DNA from: Neoalteromonas facilis
GTDB taxonomy: Bacteria; Pseudomonadota; Gammaproteobacteria; Enterobacterales; Alteromonadaceae
Direction of reading: 5' to 3'
DNA: 64,000 nucleotides
NCBI RefSeq assembly: GCF_002807665.1
Contig: NZ_PEAY01000001.1
Location: 744,001-808,000 of the forward strand
The notes beneath the pieces are model-generated. The model saw only the letters and a program-made list of their open reading frames with translations, ran no database searches and was not told where the DNA came from. The position numbers and the translations under genes are program-made. Each line of letters begins with the position of its first letter. Within the stretch, counting starts at the first letter, position 1. Shown here piece by piece: positions 18,266-27,779 of the stretch.

Positions 18266-19431
18266 TGTTGACTCTGATAAAGGGTGTAGATGTATACGCC
18301 CCTTCCCCGTTAGGTATTAACGATATTTTGATTGCTGATGGCCGTATCGCAGCAATATCCCCTGCCATCACGCTTACTGGAGAACCTGTTCAACATTTTA
18401 ATGGTGATGGCTTAATCGCTTTTCCCGGACTTGTTGATTCACTGGTTCATATCAGCGGTGGCGGCGGTGAAGGTGGTTTTCATACGCGAACACCAGCGAT
18501 GAAGTTTACCGATGCATCATCTGCTGGGGTTACCACCGTAATCGGTGCATTAGGCACAGATGCTACAACGCGCAGTTTGGGCGATTTGATTGCCTGTGCG
18601 CGTGCACTCAACAATCAAGGCCTCAGTGCATATTGTTACACCGGCTCATATCAAGTTCCCGCACGAACTCTTACCGGTAGCATCACTGACGACATCGTTT
18701 TGATTGACAGTATGATAGGTATTGGTGAAGTAGCTATTGCTGATCATAGAGGTAGTCAGCCGAGTGCCGCTGAATTAGCACGCATTGCCAGCGATTCGCG
18801 TGTCGGTGGCATGCTTGCTGGAAAGGCAGGGATCGTATTTATCCACACGGGCGAAGCGTCAGAACAACTCTCCCTACTGCACCAGGTCGTTGACCAGTAC
18901 CCTATTCAACCGACGCAATTCTACCCTACCCACATCAATCGAAATCAACAATTGCTCGACGCTGGTATTGAGTGGACTAAACGTGGTGGCGTGATCGATA
19001 TGACCGCCAGCACCAACGAACATTTTATTGCTGAAGGCGAGATCCCTGCTGCAGAGGCCATCGCCTATTGCCTAAATAAAGGGGTTCCCCCCTCGCAACT
19101 GAGTATGAGTTCAGACGGAAATGCGAGTCTTCCAGTTTTCGACAATAATGGTCAACTTGTTGGAATCGAAGTAGGTAAAGTCGGAAGTTTGATGCAATCG
19201 TTGCGAGAGTTAACTGACGTGCACAGTGTTAACCTTAGTGATGCATTGCAAGTTGTAACCTCGACGCCTGCCGCAATCACTGGGTTAGCGCAAAAAGGAC
19301 AGCTTGCTGTTGGGTGTGACGCCGATATTGTTTTGTGCCAAGGAAAATCACCGGCCGCACAGCATGTAATGGCTAAAGGACAGTGGCTGATAAAAGACAA
19401 TGAGGTTTTAGTAAAAGGTACGTTTGAATAA
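18265..19431 (+). CDS. iadA: Isoaspartyl dipeptidase, with a substituted metal ligand
   Basis: 388 residues, close to the usual IadA length. It hydrolyses beta-aspartyl dipeptides; beta-Asp-Arg from cyanophycin is the likely substrate here. Family landmarks are present: GGGGEGG with the substrate Glu, TGSYQVP with Tyr, GEVAIADHRG with the bridging acidic residue and Arg, FIHTGE, YPTHINRN and SSDGNAS with the catalytic Asp. The odd point is the first metal motif, normally HxH after PGF(I/V)D: here it reads DSLVHIS, so the first His is Leu60 and only His62 remains. Activity may be altered or lost. The start ATG overlaps the permease stop by one base; an upstream frame inside the permease gene was not used. 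Confidence 0.88.
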   Translation: MLTLIKGVDVYAPSPLGINDILIADGRIAAISPAITLTGEPVQHFNGDGLIAFPGLVDSLVHISGGGGEGGFHTRTPAMKFTDASSAGVTTVIGALGTDATTRSLGDLIACARALNNQGLSAYCYTGSYQVPARTLTGSITDDIVLIDSMIGIGEVAIADHRGSQPSAAELARIASDSRVGGMLAGKAGIVFIHTGEASEQLSLLHQVVDQYPIQPTQFYPTHINRNQQLLDAGIEWTKRGGVIDMTASTNEHFIAEGEIPAAEAIAYCLNKGVPPSQLSMSSDGNASLPVFDNNGQLVGIEVGKVGSLMQSLRELTDVHSVNLSDALQVVTSTPAAITGLAQKGQLAVGCDADIVLCQGKSPAAQHVMAKGQWLIKDNEVLVKGTFE

Positions 19432-19502
19432 TCTGGTTTTGTCGCAAAAACAACAAAGAAAATAAGTCTATACAGCGCAATCTGCGAATAGTTTAGAGAC
19501 AA

Positions 19503-19526
19503 AAAAACCGCCATTCGGCGGTTTTT
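19503..19526. terminator. Bidirectional terminator between iadA and greA
   Basis: Six-bp GC stem (ACCGCC/GGCGGT) with ATTC loop flanked by A5 on the left and T4-5 on the right, so it works for both convergent genes. Confidence 0.85.
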
Positions 19527-19550
19527 CTATGATGTGTTTGTGCAATCTCG

Positions 19551-20027
19551 TTACACGTATTCTACTTCAACGATCTCAAATTCAACCGTTCCGGCGGGGG
19601 TTTGAATATTCACTACATCGTCTACCATTTTTCCGATCAAACCACGTGCGATAGGTGAATTCACTGAAATCAGATTCGATTTAATATCAGCTTCATCATC
19701 GCCCACGATGCGGTAGGTTGTTTCTTCGTCTGTAGTGCAATTTAAGATGGTAACGGTAGTCCCAAAAATGACTTTTCCAGTATTTTCCATCTTCGTAACA
19801 TCGATGATCTGTGCGTTAGACAGTTTGCCTTCAATATCTTGGATCCGGCCTTCACAGAAGCTTTGTTGTTCACGGGCTGCGTGATATTCTGCGTTTTCTT
19901 TCAAGTCGCCATGTTCACGCGCTTCAGCAATCGCTTCAATGATCTTAGGACGACGTACGGTCTTAAGTTCATGTAATTCATCACGCAATTTTTGTGCACC
20001 CGCAGCAGTCATTGGGTATTGGCTCAT
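19551..20027 (-). CDS. greA: Transcript cleavage factor GreA
   Basis: 158 residues, exactly the usual length. GreA enters the secondary channel of RNA polymerase and stimulates cleavage of backtracked RNA. The N-terminal coiled coil carries the [20 protein letters not shown] block with the acidic tip that coordinates Mg2+; the C-terminal FKBP-like domain contains VGDDEAD and [11 protein letters not shown]. Start taken at the ATG for MSQYPMT, which aligns with known GreA N-termini; a longer frame reaches into the upstream terminator. It lies downstream of carB on the same strand, separated by an intrinsic terminator, so it probably has its own promoter or depends on read-through. Confidence 0.97.
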   Translation of the reverse strand: MSQYPMTAAGAQKLRDELHELKTVRRPKIIEAIAEAREHGDLKENAEYHAAREQQSFCEGRIQDIEGKLSNAQIIDVTKMENTGKVIFGTTVTILNCTTDEETTYRIVGDDEADIKSNLISVNSPIARGLIGKMVDDVVNIQTPAGTVEFEIVEVEYV

Positions 20028-20051
20028 GGTTTTTCTCTCTTTATTCTTCTC

Positions 20052-20079
20052 ATAAAAAAGTGCGCTAAAAAGCGCACTT
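20052..20079 (-). terminator. Intrinsic terminator after carB
   Basis: On the minus strand a 9-bp stem (AAGTGCGCT/AGCGCACTT) with a four-base loop is followed by a run of T, 48 bases after the carB stop and 25 before the greA start. Confidence 0.85.
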
Positions 20080-20126
20080 CCAAGCGGCATAGAATACCTG
20101 CTAATTGAGTCGTTGTCACTCTTCTA

Positions 20127-23100
20127 CTAGCGTTGTTTTACCCGTTCATGCAACTCCTGCACAGATGCAACTTTGCTTCTGTCATCAGAGTCTTTGGCAC
20201 GAATAGTGGCAAACGCAGCATTTAGCGTTGTGGTATAGGTTGTTTTGCTAGCAAGCGCTTCGCGGCGAATATACACCGAATCGTTGATTGCTTGACGACC
20301 TTCAGTGGTATTTACCACATAGGTGTATGTCTTGTTTTTAATCGCATCAACAATGTTCGGGCGCCCTTCAGACAACTTGTTCACCACGGTCGACATAATA
20401 CCCGCATCATACAATGTGGTTGCCGTTCCACGAGTCGCTTCAATTGCGAACCCTTTAGCCACAAGCTCTTTAGCAAGCTCAATCACCTTGCGTTTATCAT
20501 GCTCTCGCACAGAGATAAGTGCTTTACCGTTTTGAGGTACAGGTGAACCCGCGCCTAAATTGGCTTTTGCATACGCCTCTTCGAAAGTATCACCCACGCC
20601 CATAACTTCGCCGGTTGAGCGCATTTCAGGGCCTAATAGTGGGTCAACACCGCGGAATTTAGCAAACGGCAGTACCACTTCTTTTACCGAGTAAAACGGC
20701 GGTATGACTTCTTCTGTAAAGCCTTGGTCAACTAACGATTGCCCTGCCATCACACGCGCGGCTATTTTCGCCAAGGCGACGCCCGTTGCTTTCGACACAA
20801 ACGGCACTGTACGTGCTGCACGAGGATTCACTTCAATGAGGTAAACTTCGCCATCTTTTACCGCAAACTGTGTATTCATCAATCCGATAACATTCAATTC
20901 CAACGCCATCGCTCGAACTTGCTCGCGCATAACGTCTTGGATGTCTTGCGGTAATGAATACGGCGGCAATGAACAGGCTGAGTCACCCGAGTGGACACCC
21001 GCTTGTTCAATGTGTTCCATGATGCCACCGATGACAACGGTCTCACCGTCTGAAACAGCATCGATATCAACTTCAATCGCGTCATCAAGGAATCTGTCCA
21101 ATAGCACTGGCGAATCGTTAGACACTTTTACCGCTTCATTGAGATAGCGTTTCAAGTCCTTTAAGTCATATACGATTTCCATCGCGCGGCCACCCAACAC
21201 GTAGCTTGGGCGCACAACCAATGGGAAGCCAATCTCTTCGGCTTTAACCAACGCTTCTTCCATGTTGCTGACGGTCGCGTTAGCCGGTTGTTTAAGGCCT
21301 AGCTTATTAACCATCTGTTGGAAACGCTCGCGATCTTCCGCACGGTCAATCGCATCAGGGCTAGTACCAATGATGGGTACACCGTTTTCTTCCAGTGCTC
21401 TTGCTAATTTCAATGGCGTTTGACCACCATACTGCACAATCACACCTTTAGGCTGCTCTACCCTGACAATTTCTAGCACGTCTTCAAGTGTCACTGGCTC
21501 AAAATAAAGCCTATCTGACGTATCGTAATCGGTTGAAACCGTCTCAGGGTTACAGTTGACCATGATAGTTTCATAGCCATCTTCACGCATAGACAAAGCG
21601 GCATGAACACAACAATAGTCGAATTCAATACCTTGACCGATACGGTTTGGACCACCGCCCAACACCATGATCTTGTCTTTATCACTCGGCTGAGACTCAC
21701 ACTCTTCATCATATGTTGAATACATATAAGCCGTGCTAGTAGAGAATTCAGCGGCACAGGTATCAACACGTTTGTAAACTGGGAAAATATCAAACTTAGC
21801 GCGGATATCACGAATATCGCTTTCGGCTACATTGGTCAATTCTGCAAGACGCGCATCAGCAAAGCCTTTGCGTTTTAACTTGCGCATGAGATCAGCGTCG
21901 ATATCAGATATACCGATACGTTCAACAAGCCCTTCTAATTGCACAAGTTCTTCAATCTGAACCAGATACCAACGATCGATATTTGTCAGGTCAAACACTT
22001 CATCAATTGTCATGCCCATACGGAATGCATCTGCGATGTACCAAATACGTTCAGCGCCTGGCTCACGCAGTTCATACACGATCTTGTTGCGCGCATCTGG
22101 GTCTTCCAAATCTAAAATTGGATTTAAACCTGAAGCGCCCACTTCTAAACCACGTAACGCCTTTTGCAGAGACTCTTGCTGATTACGGCCAATCGCCATT
22201 ACCTCACCAACAGACTTCATCTGAGTAGTTAGGCGGTCGTTAGCACCGGCAAATTTTTCAAAGTTAAAGCGTGGGATCTTAGTGACGACATAATCGATTG
22301 CCGGCTCAAACGAAGCCGGCGTAGCGCCGCCGGTAATATCGTTGGCTAGTTCATCTAATGTAAAACCAACCGCCAGCTTGGCGGCTACTTTTGCAATCGG
22401 GAAGCCGGTCGCTTTTGATGCCAATGCAGACGAACGAGACACGCGCGGGTTCATCTCAATGATAACCATACGTCCAGTGTTAGGATCGATGCCGAATTGG
22501 ACATTCGAGCCACCTGTTTCAACGCCAATTTCACGCAATACAGCCATAGCAGCGTTACGCATGATTTGGAATTCTTTATCCGTTAACGTTTGTGCAGGCG
22601 CGACTGTTATCGAGTCACCTGTGTGAACGCCCATTGGATCGAAGTTTTCAATGGTACACACGATAATGCAGTTATCGTTCTTATCGCGCACCACTTCCAT
22701 TTCATATTCTTTCCAGCCAATTAATGACTCGTCGATTAGCAGTTCATTAGTGGGAGAAAGATCCAATCCGCGCGCGCAGATCTCATTAAATTCATCGATG
22801 TTATAGGCGATACCACCGCCCGTGCCACCCATGGTAAATGATGGACGAATGATACATGGGAAGCCTATGCGGCTTAGCACATCGTGAGCTTGTTCCATGG
22901 TATGAGCAATTTCAGCGCGCGGGCATTCCAAACCAATTGATTTCATGGCTTTATCGAAACGCTCACGGTCTTCTGCTTTATCAATGGCTTCTGCTGACGC
23001 GCCAATAAGCTCAATATTGAATTCTTCAAGCACGCCATGTTTATTGAGATCAAGTGCACAGTTCAGTGCGGTTTGACCACCCATTGTGGGCAAAACAGCA

Positions 23101-23351
23101 TCGGGTCGCTCTTTTTCAATAATTTTACGTACAACTTCCCAGTGAATTGGCTCGATGTAAGTAGCATCCGCCATATCAGGATCAGTCATAATGGTTGCAG
23201 GGTTAGAGTTAACCAAGATAACTCGGTACCCTTCTTCTCTTAGCGCCTTACACGCTTGAGCACCAGAGTAATCAAATTCACAGGCTTGGCCAATGACGAT
23301 AGGACCAGCGCCAATGATGAGAATGCTTTTTATGTCGGTACGTTTTGGCAT
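20127..23351 (-). CDS. carB: Carbamoyl-phosphate synthase, large subunit
   Basis: 1074 residues, full length. Makes carbamoyl phosphate from bicarbonate, ammonia from CarA, and two ATP, feeding pyrimidine and arginine synthesis. Two ATP-grasp halves are visible: the first opens with [20 protein letters not shown] and has [11 protein letters not shown]; the second opens with [19 protein letters not shown] and has [14 protein letters not shown]. The C-terminal MGS-like allosteric domain (about 940 onward, [18 protein letters not shown]) would sense UMP/ornithine in relatives. The start lies three bases after carA's stop, so the subunits are co-translated. Cytoplasmic. Confidence 0.98.
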   Translation of the reverse strand: MPKRTDIKSILIIGAGPIVIGQACEFDYSGAQACKALREEGYRVILVNSNPATIMTDPDMADATYIEPIHWEVVRKIIEKERPDAVLPTMGGQTALNCALDLNKHGVLEEFNIELIGASAEAIDKAEDRERFDKAMKSIGLECPRAEIAHTMEQAHDVLSRIGFPCIIRPSFTMGGTGGGIAYNIDEFNEICARGLDLSPTNELLIDESLIGWKEYEMEVVRDKNDNCIIVCTIENFDPMGVHTGDSITVAPAQTLTDKEFQIMRNAAMAVLREIGVETGGSNVQFGIDPNTGRMVIIEMNPRVSRSSALASKATGFPIAKVAAKLAVGFTLDELANDITGGATPASFEPAIDYVVTKIPRFNFEKFAGANDRLTTQMKSVGEVMAIGRNQQESLQKALRGLEVGASGLNPILDLEDPDARNKIVYELREPGAERIWYIADAFRMGMTIDEVFDLTNIDRWYLVQIEELVQLEGLVERIGISDIDADLMRKLKRKGFADARLAELTNVAESDIRDIRAKFDIFPVYKRVDTCAAEFSTSTAYMYSTYDEECESQPSDKDKIMVLGGGPNRIGQGIEFDYCCVHAALSMREDGYETIMVNCNPETVSTDYDTSDRLYFEPVTLEDVLEIVRVEQPKGVIVQYGGQTPLKLARALEENGVPIIGTSPDAIDRAEDRERFQQMVNKLGLKQPANATVSNMEEALVKAEEIGFPLVVRPSYVLGGRAMEIVYDLKDLKRYLNEAVKVSNDSPVLLDRFLDDAIEVDIDAVSDGETVVIGGIMEHIEQAGVHSGDSACSLPPYSLPQDIQDVMREQVRAMALELNVIGLMNTQFAVKDGEVYLIEVNPRAARTVPFVSKATGVALAKIAARVMAGQSLVDQGFTEEVIPPFYSVKEVVLPFAKFRGVDPLLGPEMRSTGEVMGVGDTFEEAYAKANLGAGSPVPQNGKALISVREHDKRKVIELAKELVAKGFAIEATRGTATTLYDAGIMSTVVNKLSEGRPNIVDAIKNKTYTYVVNTTEGRQAINDSVYIRREALASKTTYTTTLNAAFATIRAKDSDDRSKVASVQELHERVKQR

Positions 23352-23354
23352 GCG

Positions 23355-24497
23355 TTATTTGTCCTGACGATGTTGGTTAGACATTAATTCAATAAAATGA
23401 TCGAATAATGGCGCTGCATCCTGCGGGCCTGGACTCGCTTCTGGGTGTCCTTGGAAACTAAAGGCTGGCTTGGTTTTATGTTCGATACCTTGTAAAGAGC
23501 CATCAAACAACGACACATGTGTTACCTCTAAACAATCCGGTAAATTCGATTCGTCTACCGCGAAGCCATGGTTTTGGCTGGTGATCATAACCACATTGCG
23601 ACGTAAATCTTTGACGGGGTGGTTGGCACCGTGATGACCAAACTTCATCTTTACGGTATTGGCGCCACAGGCAAGGCCCAATAATTGATGCCCTAAGCAA
23701 ATACCAAAAATCGGTAATGATTTTTCTAAGAATACTTTGATAGCTGCGATGGCGTAGTCACATGGCTCCGGATCTCCAGGACCATTTGATAAAAACACAC
23801 CGTCTGGCTTCATTGCCAACACGTCTTCAGCAGACGTTGTTGCTGGAACAAGTGTGACTCTGCAGCCACGTTCGACCAGCATGCGCAAAATGTTGTGTTT
23901 TGCACCGAAATCATAGGCAACAACATGAAAATCATATTTCTCAGGTTCAGGTTGATAACCTGTACCTAATAACCAGGTATTACCTTTCCACTCTTGTTGA
24001 CTGTCAATCGTAACGACTTTTGCCAAATCCATGCCTTTTAAGCCAGGAAATGCTTTTGCGTGATCAAGCGCTGTCGCTTCGTTTAAGTCGTCACCTGCAA
24101 TAATGCAACCATTCTGCGCACCTTTATCCCGTAAAATACGCGTTAGACGGCGTGTATCGATATCGGCGATGGCGACTATATTGTGGTGTTTGAGGTATTC
24201 AGAGAGAGAAAGGGTATTACGGAAATTACTGGCTAGAAGGGGAAGGTCACGAATGATAAGGCCTTTGGCGCTTACGTTGTCTGATTCGACATCTTCTTCA
24301 TTTGTTCCAGTATTACCAATATGGGGATACGTTAAAGTGACGATTTGTTCGGTGTATGAAGGATCAGTCAATATTTCTTGATAACCCGTCATCGACGTAT
24401 TGAAAACCACTTCACCGACTGTGAGCCCGTCAGCTCCAATGGCAGTGCCTTTGAAAACAGAACCGTCTTCAAGCACCAACAGGGCAGAATTAGCCAA
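23355..24497 (-). CDS. carA: Carbamoyl-phosphate synthase, small (glutaminase) subunit
   Basis: 380 residues. Class I glutamine amidotransferase subunit that hydrolyses glutamine and passes ammonia to CarB. The N-terminal domain has [12 protein letters not shown] and [16 protein letters not shown]; the glutaminase domain has the nucleophile Cys in [11 protein letters not shown] and His/Glu in [11 protein letters not shown] chose a TTG start at 24497 because GGAGGT lies four bases before it and the protein then begins MANSALLV, matching relatives; a TTG four codons further up overlaps that ribosome site. First gene of carAB, with a 256-base leader that contains two inverted repeats, possible control elements. 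Confidence 0.96.
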   Translation of the reverse strand: MANSALLVLEDGSVFKGTAIGADGLTVGEVVFNTSMTGYQEILTDPSYTEQIVTLTYPHIGNTGTNEEDVESDNVSAKGLIIRDLPLLASNFRNTLSLSEYLKHHNIVAIADIDTRRLTRILRDKGAQNGCIIAGDDLNEATALDHAKAFPGLKGMDLAKVVTIDSQQEWKGNTWLLGTGYQPEPEKYDFHVVAYDFGAKHNILRMLVERGCRVTLVPATTSAEDVLAMKPDGVFLSNGPGDPEPCDYAIAAIKVFLEKSLPIFGICLGHQLLGLACGANTVKMKFGHHGANHPVKDLRRNVVMITSQNHGFAVDESNLPDCLEVTHVSLFDGSLQGIEHKTKPAFSFQGHPEASPGPQDAAPLFDHFIELMSNQHRQDK

Positions 24498-24525
24498 GTC
24501 AACCTCCAAGCATAAGTTAACTCAT

Positions 24526-24550
24526 GTATCAGGCCAGCTATACCTGATAC
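24526..24550. promoter_or_regulatory. Inverted repeat in the carAB leader
   Basis: Perfect arms GTATCAGG and CCTGATAC with nine bases between, 29 bases upstream of the carA start. It could be an mRNA hairpin near the ribosome site or an operator for pyrimidine or arginine control. No regulator is identified. Confidence 0.4.
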
Positions 24551-24611
24551 GTGACAGTTCATAAGTAACCTAAAACGTTACTTACTAAGGGTCTTTGCAG
24601 CTAATCAAAAG

Positions 24612-24631
24612 GCGTTTTAGTAGCAAAACGC
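24612..24631 (-). terminator. Hairpin between dapB and carA
   Basis: Arms GCGTTTT and AAAACGC with a six-base loop; on the minus strand CCTTTTGATT follows. It is either the dapB terminator or an attenuator in the carAB leader. The long distance from the dapB stop (about 120 bases) favours the second slightly. Confidence 0.4.
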
Positions 24632-24753
24632 AGATTTTTGGCAAATTCCGCTGAGTATATAGCAAGCGCCCTGACAGATCCATTGCAATTGAGATAAATA
24701 TTGAAAATAAGGCTTTTTTAAAGTTTATTTAACAAAACCATCGAAATTGACAC

Positions 24754-25536
24754 TTATTTCAAGCCTAAAACATCTTCCATATCGTACAAACCTGCCTCTT
24801 TTGCCACCAGCCATTTTGCGGCCCTTAGTGCTCCGATGGCAAAGGTCTGACGGCTACTGGCTTTATGGGTGATTTCGAGTCTTTCGCCGATATCAGCAAA
24901 TAATGCGGTATGCTCGCCGATGATGTCACCGCCACGAATGGTCGAAAACCCAATAGTTTTTTGATCACGCTCACCTGTATCACCTTCTCTGGCATACACT
25001 GCTTGAGTTTCTAAATCCCAGTTCAATTGATCGGCAATGGCCTCGCCTATTGCTTTTGCAGTGCCTGACGGGGCGTCGCGTTTATGTCTATGGTGAGCCT
25101 CAATGATCTCAATATCAGCAGTATCTTCCAGCGCCTGAGCTGCAATTCTGCATAGCTTCGTCATGAGCGTTACACCGACGCTGTAATTCGCCGCAAAAAC
25201 AATCGGGATGTGCTTTGACGCTTCATAAAGTGCTTGCTTTTGCTCTGCTAACAGTCCGGTTGTCCCAACCACTATTGGTTTATTATGTTCAACACAATAG
25301 GCCAAATGCGCTGGTAAAGCATCGGGCAGCGTAAAATCGATAACGGCATCAACATCATTTGAGTCAGTATCATTCAATGTCTGATATTGAAGAGAAGATC
25401 CCAATAGCGTCGTTTTATACAAAGAAGACGATTCACGCACGCATACAGCACTGATCTGCACTGACTGAACGACTGAAGACGCCTCTATGAGCGCCTGCCC
25501 CATTCGGCCATTCGCTCCCAAAATTGCAATATTCAT
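24754..25536 (-). CDS. dapB: 4-hydroxy-tetrahydrodipicolinate reductase
   Basis: 260 residues. NAD(P)H-dependent step of lysine and diaminopimelate synthesis, making tetrahydrodipicolinate. The Rossmann start MNIAILGANGRMGQ, the VVGTTGL stretch and the catalytic EAHHRHKRDAPSGTA block (His pair and Lys) are all present. Slightly shorter than the E. coli protein, with no missing motif. Located upstream of carAB on the same strand, the order common in gammaproteobacteria, where dnaK-dnaJ-dapB-carAB genes cluster. Divergent from the PH-domain gene at 25662. Confidence 0.97.
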   Translation of the reverse strand: MNIAILGANGRMGQALIEASSVVQSVQISAVCVRESSSLYKTTLLGSSLQYQTLNDTDSNDVDAVIDFTLPDALPAHLAYCVEHNKPIVVGTTGLLAEQKQALYEASKHIPIVFAANYSVGVTLMTKLCRIAAQALEDTADIEIIEAHHRHKRDAPSGTAKAIGEAIADQLNWDLETQAVYAREGDTGERDQKTIGFSTIRGGDIIGEHTALFADIGERLEITHKASSRQTFAIGALRAAKWLVAKEAGLYDMEDVLGLK

Positions 25537-25661
25537 AGCGTTTCCTCGATTTTTTCTTCATTGTGCCTAAAACAACAATAATTTACAGTAGTTGTTCGAA
25601 ATTCCTTAAATCTTTACTGATATAGATTAACATTGCGCAATGATGGCAGCGACGTAAACTC

Positions 25662-26213
25662 ATGACACAACAATCTCCCCCTCCCCCATTGGCTTCTGTC
25701 CAAACACTCTCTAAGCAACCTTTATCGACAATGTATGCCAAGGTCCGACTGAGTATCAAAGTGGTGAATATAGGTATTGTATTGTCGCTGCTAGGTATCT
25801 TGTTTATTCAACCTTGGATAACACTCGACACACGTGTCATCACACTATTGCCCATTGTTGCGATAATTATTGCGACGGCTGGATGTGTATTTAGTTTACT
25901 TGGTTGGTTGTCAGATCGGACCAAGTACTATGCAGTACGTGAACATGACATCCATTTTGGTGGTGGTCTGTGGGTCAAAAGATTAACGTCTCAACCATTT
26001 GGACGCGTGCAGCATGTTGAAGTCAGCCAAGGGCCAATTGAGCGCCTTGCCGGATTGAGCAAATTGCACGTGTACTCTGCGGGCAGCGGTTTTCAGAGTT
26101 TTATTATACCCGGATTACCAGAACAAGCGGCACAAACGTTACGCCAATTAATCAGTGATAAGGCCAGCATTGCCAGCAAAGCCGAAGCTGAGGCGTCAGG
26201 GCATTCTCAGTAA
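25662..26213 (+). CDS. Bacterial PH-domain membrane protein (YdbS-like)
   Basis: 183 residues: a proline-rich N-terminus, two membrane segments (VVNIGIVLSLLGILFIQPW and LLPIVAIIIATAGCVFSLLGW) and a bPH2 domain (YYAVREHDIHFGGGLWVKR ... PFGRVQHVEVSQGPIERL ... LHVYSAGSG). Proteins of this type pair with a longer YdbT-like partner encoded next door, as here; the pair's biochemical role is not settled, with roles at the envelope proposed. It overlaps the next gene by one base (TAATG), so the two are translated together. Confidence 0.85.
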   Translation: MTQQSPPPPLASVQTLSKQPLSTMYAKVRLSIKVVNIGIVLSLLGILFIQPWITLDTRVITLLPIVAIIIATAGCVFSLLGWLSDRTKYYAVREHDIHFGGGLWVKRLTSQPFGRVQHVEVSQGPIERLAGLSKLHVYSAGSGFQSFIIPGLPEQAAQTLRQLISDKASIASKAEAEASGHSQ

Positions 26214-27733
26214 TGGACGACAAACATAAGATGCTTGACGAATGGCAGCGCGTACACCCGATTGCGCTAGTGTATTTTGCAGCACAATTGATAAAAGGTG
26301 CTGCGAGCAATTTTTATGTTTTTATTCCAATAGCCATAGCACTGAAAAATAGTTTTACGGATGACCCTATGCGTGTGGTTTTGCTGACCGGCGCAGTGCT
26401 TTGCATAGCAATATTTTTCGTTATTGCCAGCTACTTTGCATTTCAGTTTCGTGTGCTCGACAAACATATTGAAATTCACAAAGGACTTTTTAAGCGCGTT
26501 CGCCTCAATCTGCCATTCGATAAAATACAAGACGTGCGACTATCGCAGCCAATTTACTATCGCTTCAACGATATGCGCGTAGTCACATTAGACACGGCGG
26601 GTTCAGCCAAAGATGAGGCGGTTATCGTTGCCCTTCCGGTAGTGCAAGCTGAAAACATTGCGCAACGACTTTCTCAGCTACAATCTACAATACAAACCGA
26701 AACATCCTCTTCAAACTCATCTGCCGCAACCACATCCGCAGACGAACAATTGCTCATCACACGAAGTGTGAAGGATTTGGTACTTCACGGTATAACCAAT
26801 AATCGTGTATGGATAATACTTGGCGTATTTTCACCTTTTATTGATGATGCCATTCGCGCAGCTGATGAGCGTATTTCGGCATTACAGCTTACGCATTACT
26901 TTTCAGTTAGCGAACAAGGATTGGGCTTTGTTGTAGGAGCTATTGCGGTAACGGTTCTGCTCACCTTAACGCTTGTTACTCTGTTGTCAGTTGCAGGCGC
27001 TATTTTGAATTTCTATGACTATAAATTGCTTTTTAACGGGCAGCGCCTGAAACGGCAAAGCGGCCTTCTTACCAAGCATCAAGTGAGCGTGAATAAAATA
27101 CGCATTCAACATATTGAATATAACCAAGATTGGCTCGACAACTTATTTGGCAGGATCAATTTGGTATTTAAACAACTAAAACACACATTGTCGGTGCCAG
27201 GGGAAGATAAGCAAACTTTAGTGGTACCATCGGTGACAGCCGAACAAGCAGCGGCGTTAGGGCAATACGCATTTTCACACGTATCTCCTCACGACTTAAC
27301 GTTTCACCCTATTAGCAAACGCTTTATTACTAAGTACTCGTTAACATTGAATCTGTTACTTTGCATTATTATTGGCATCGCATTATGGCTAATACCAAAC
27401 AACCCATATTATGTTTTTTTCCTCGCACTGCCGGTTGTAGTAGAGGGATTGATCATATTACGATGGTACCGATGGGGGTATACGGTAGATGACAACAACA
27501 TCTATGTGCGGCAAGGATTATTCGCTACCGATGTGTGTGTGAGCCCGTTATATAAAACCCAGCTTACACAATTATCTGAAACCTATTTTCAACGCAAAGC
27601 AGGCTTTGCAAATGCAATTTTGATATTAGCCTCGAAAAAGATCACTGTCCCTATGATAGGAAAGTCTGAAGCATTGAAGCTGATTAATGTATCGCTTGCT
27701 GCAACACAAAACCAAAGTAAGCGATGGATGTAG
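26213..27733 (+). CDS. Multi-bPH2-domain membrane protein (YdbT-like)
   Basis: 506 residues with six or so hydrophobic segments in pairs and three bPH2-type blocks: FRVLDKHIEIHKGLFKRV with LPFDKIQDVRLSQPI, LLFNGQRLKRQSGLLTKH with NKIRIQHIEYNQDWLD, and YTVDDNNIYVRQGLF with LYKTQLTQLSETYFQRKAGF. This triplicate plan is that of YdbT, partner of YdbS. Location inner membrane. The start ATG overlaps the previous stop by one base. Function is not established for the family; an envelope or lipid-related role is a guess. Confidence 0.85.
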   Translation: MDDKHKMLDEWQRVHPIALVYFAAQLIKGAASNFYVFIPIAIALKNSFTDDPMRVVLLTGAVLCIAIFFVIASYFAFQFRVLDKHIEIHKGLFKRVRLNLPFDKIQDVRLSQPIYYRFNDMRVVTLDTAGSAKDEAVIVALPVVQAENIAQRLSQLQSTIQTETSSSNSSAATTSADEQLLITRSVKDLVLHGITNNRVWIILGVFSPFIDDAIRAADERISALQLTHYFSVSEQGLGFVVGAIAVTVLLTLTLVTLLSVAGAILNFYDYKLLFNGQRLKRQSGLLTKHQVSVNKIRIQHIEYNQDWLDNLFGRINLVFKQLKHTLSVPGEDKQTLVVPSVTAEQAAALGQYAFSHVSPHDLTFHPISKRFITKYSLTLNLLLCIIIGIALWLIPNNPYYVFFLALPVVVEGLIILRWYRWGYTVDDNNIYVRQGLFATDVCVSPLYKTQLTQLSETYFQRKAGFANAILILASKKITVPMIGKSEALKLINVSLAATQNQSKRWM

Positions 27734-27779
27734 GCTTAAGCCTGTTCAATCAATCACTGAACACTATGGAAGAGGAACC

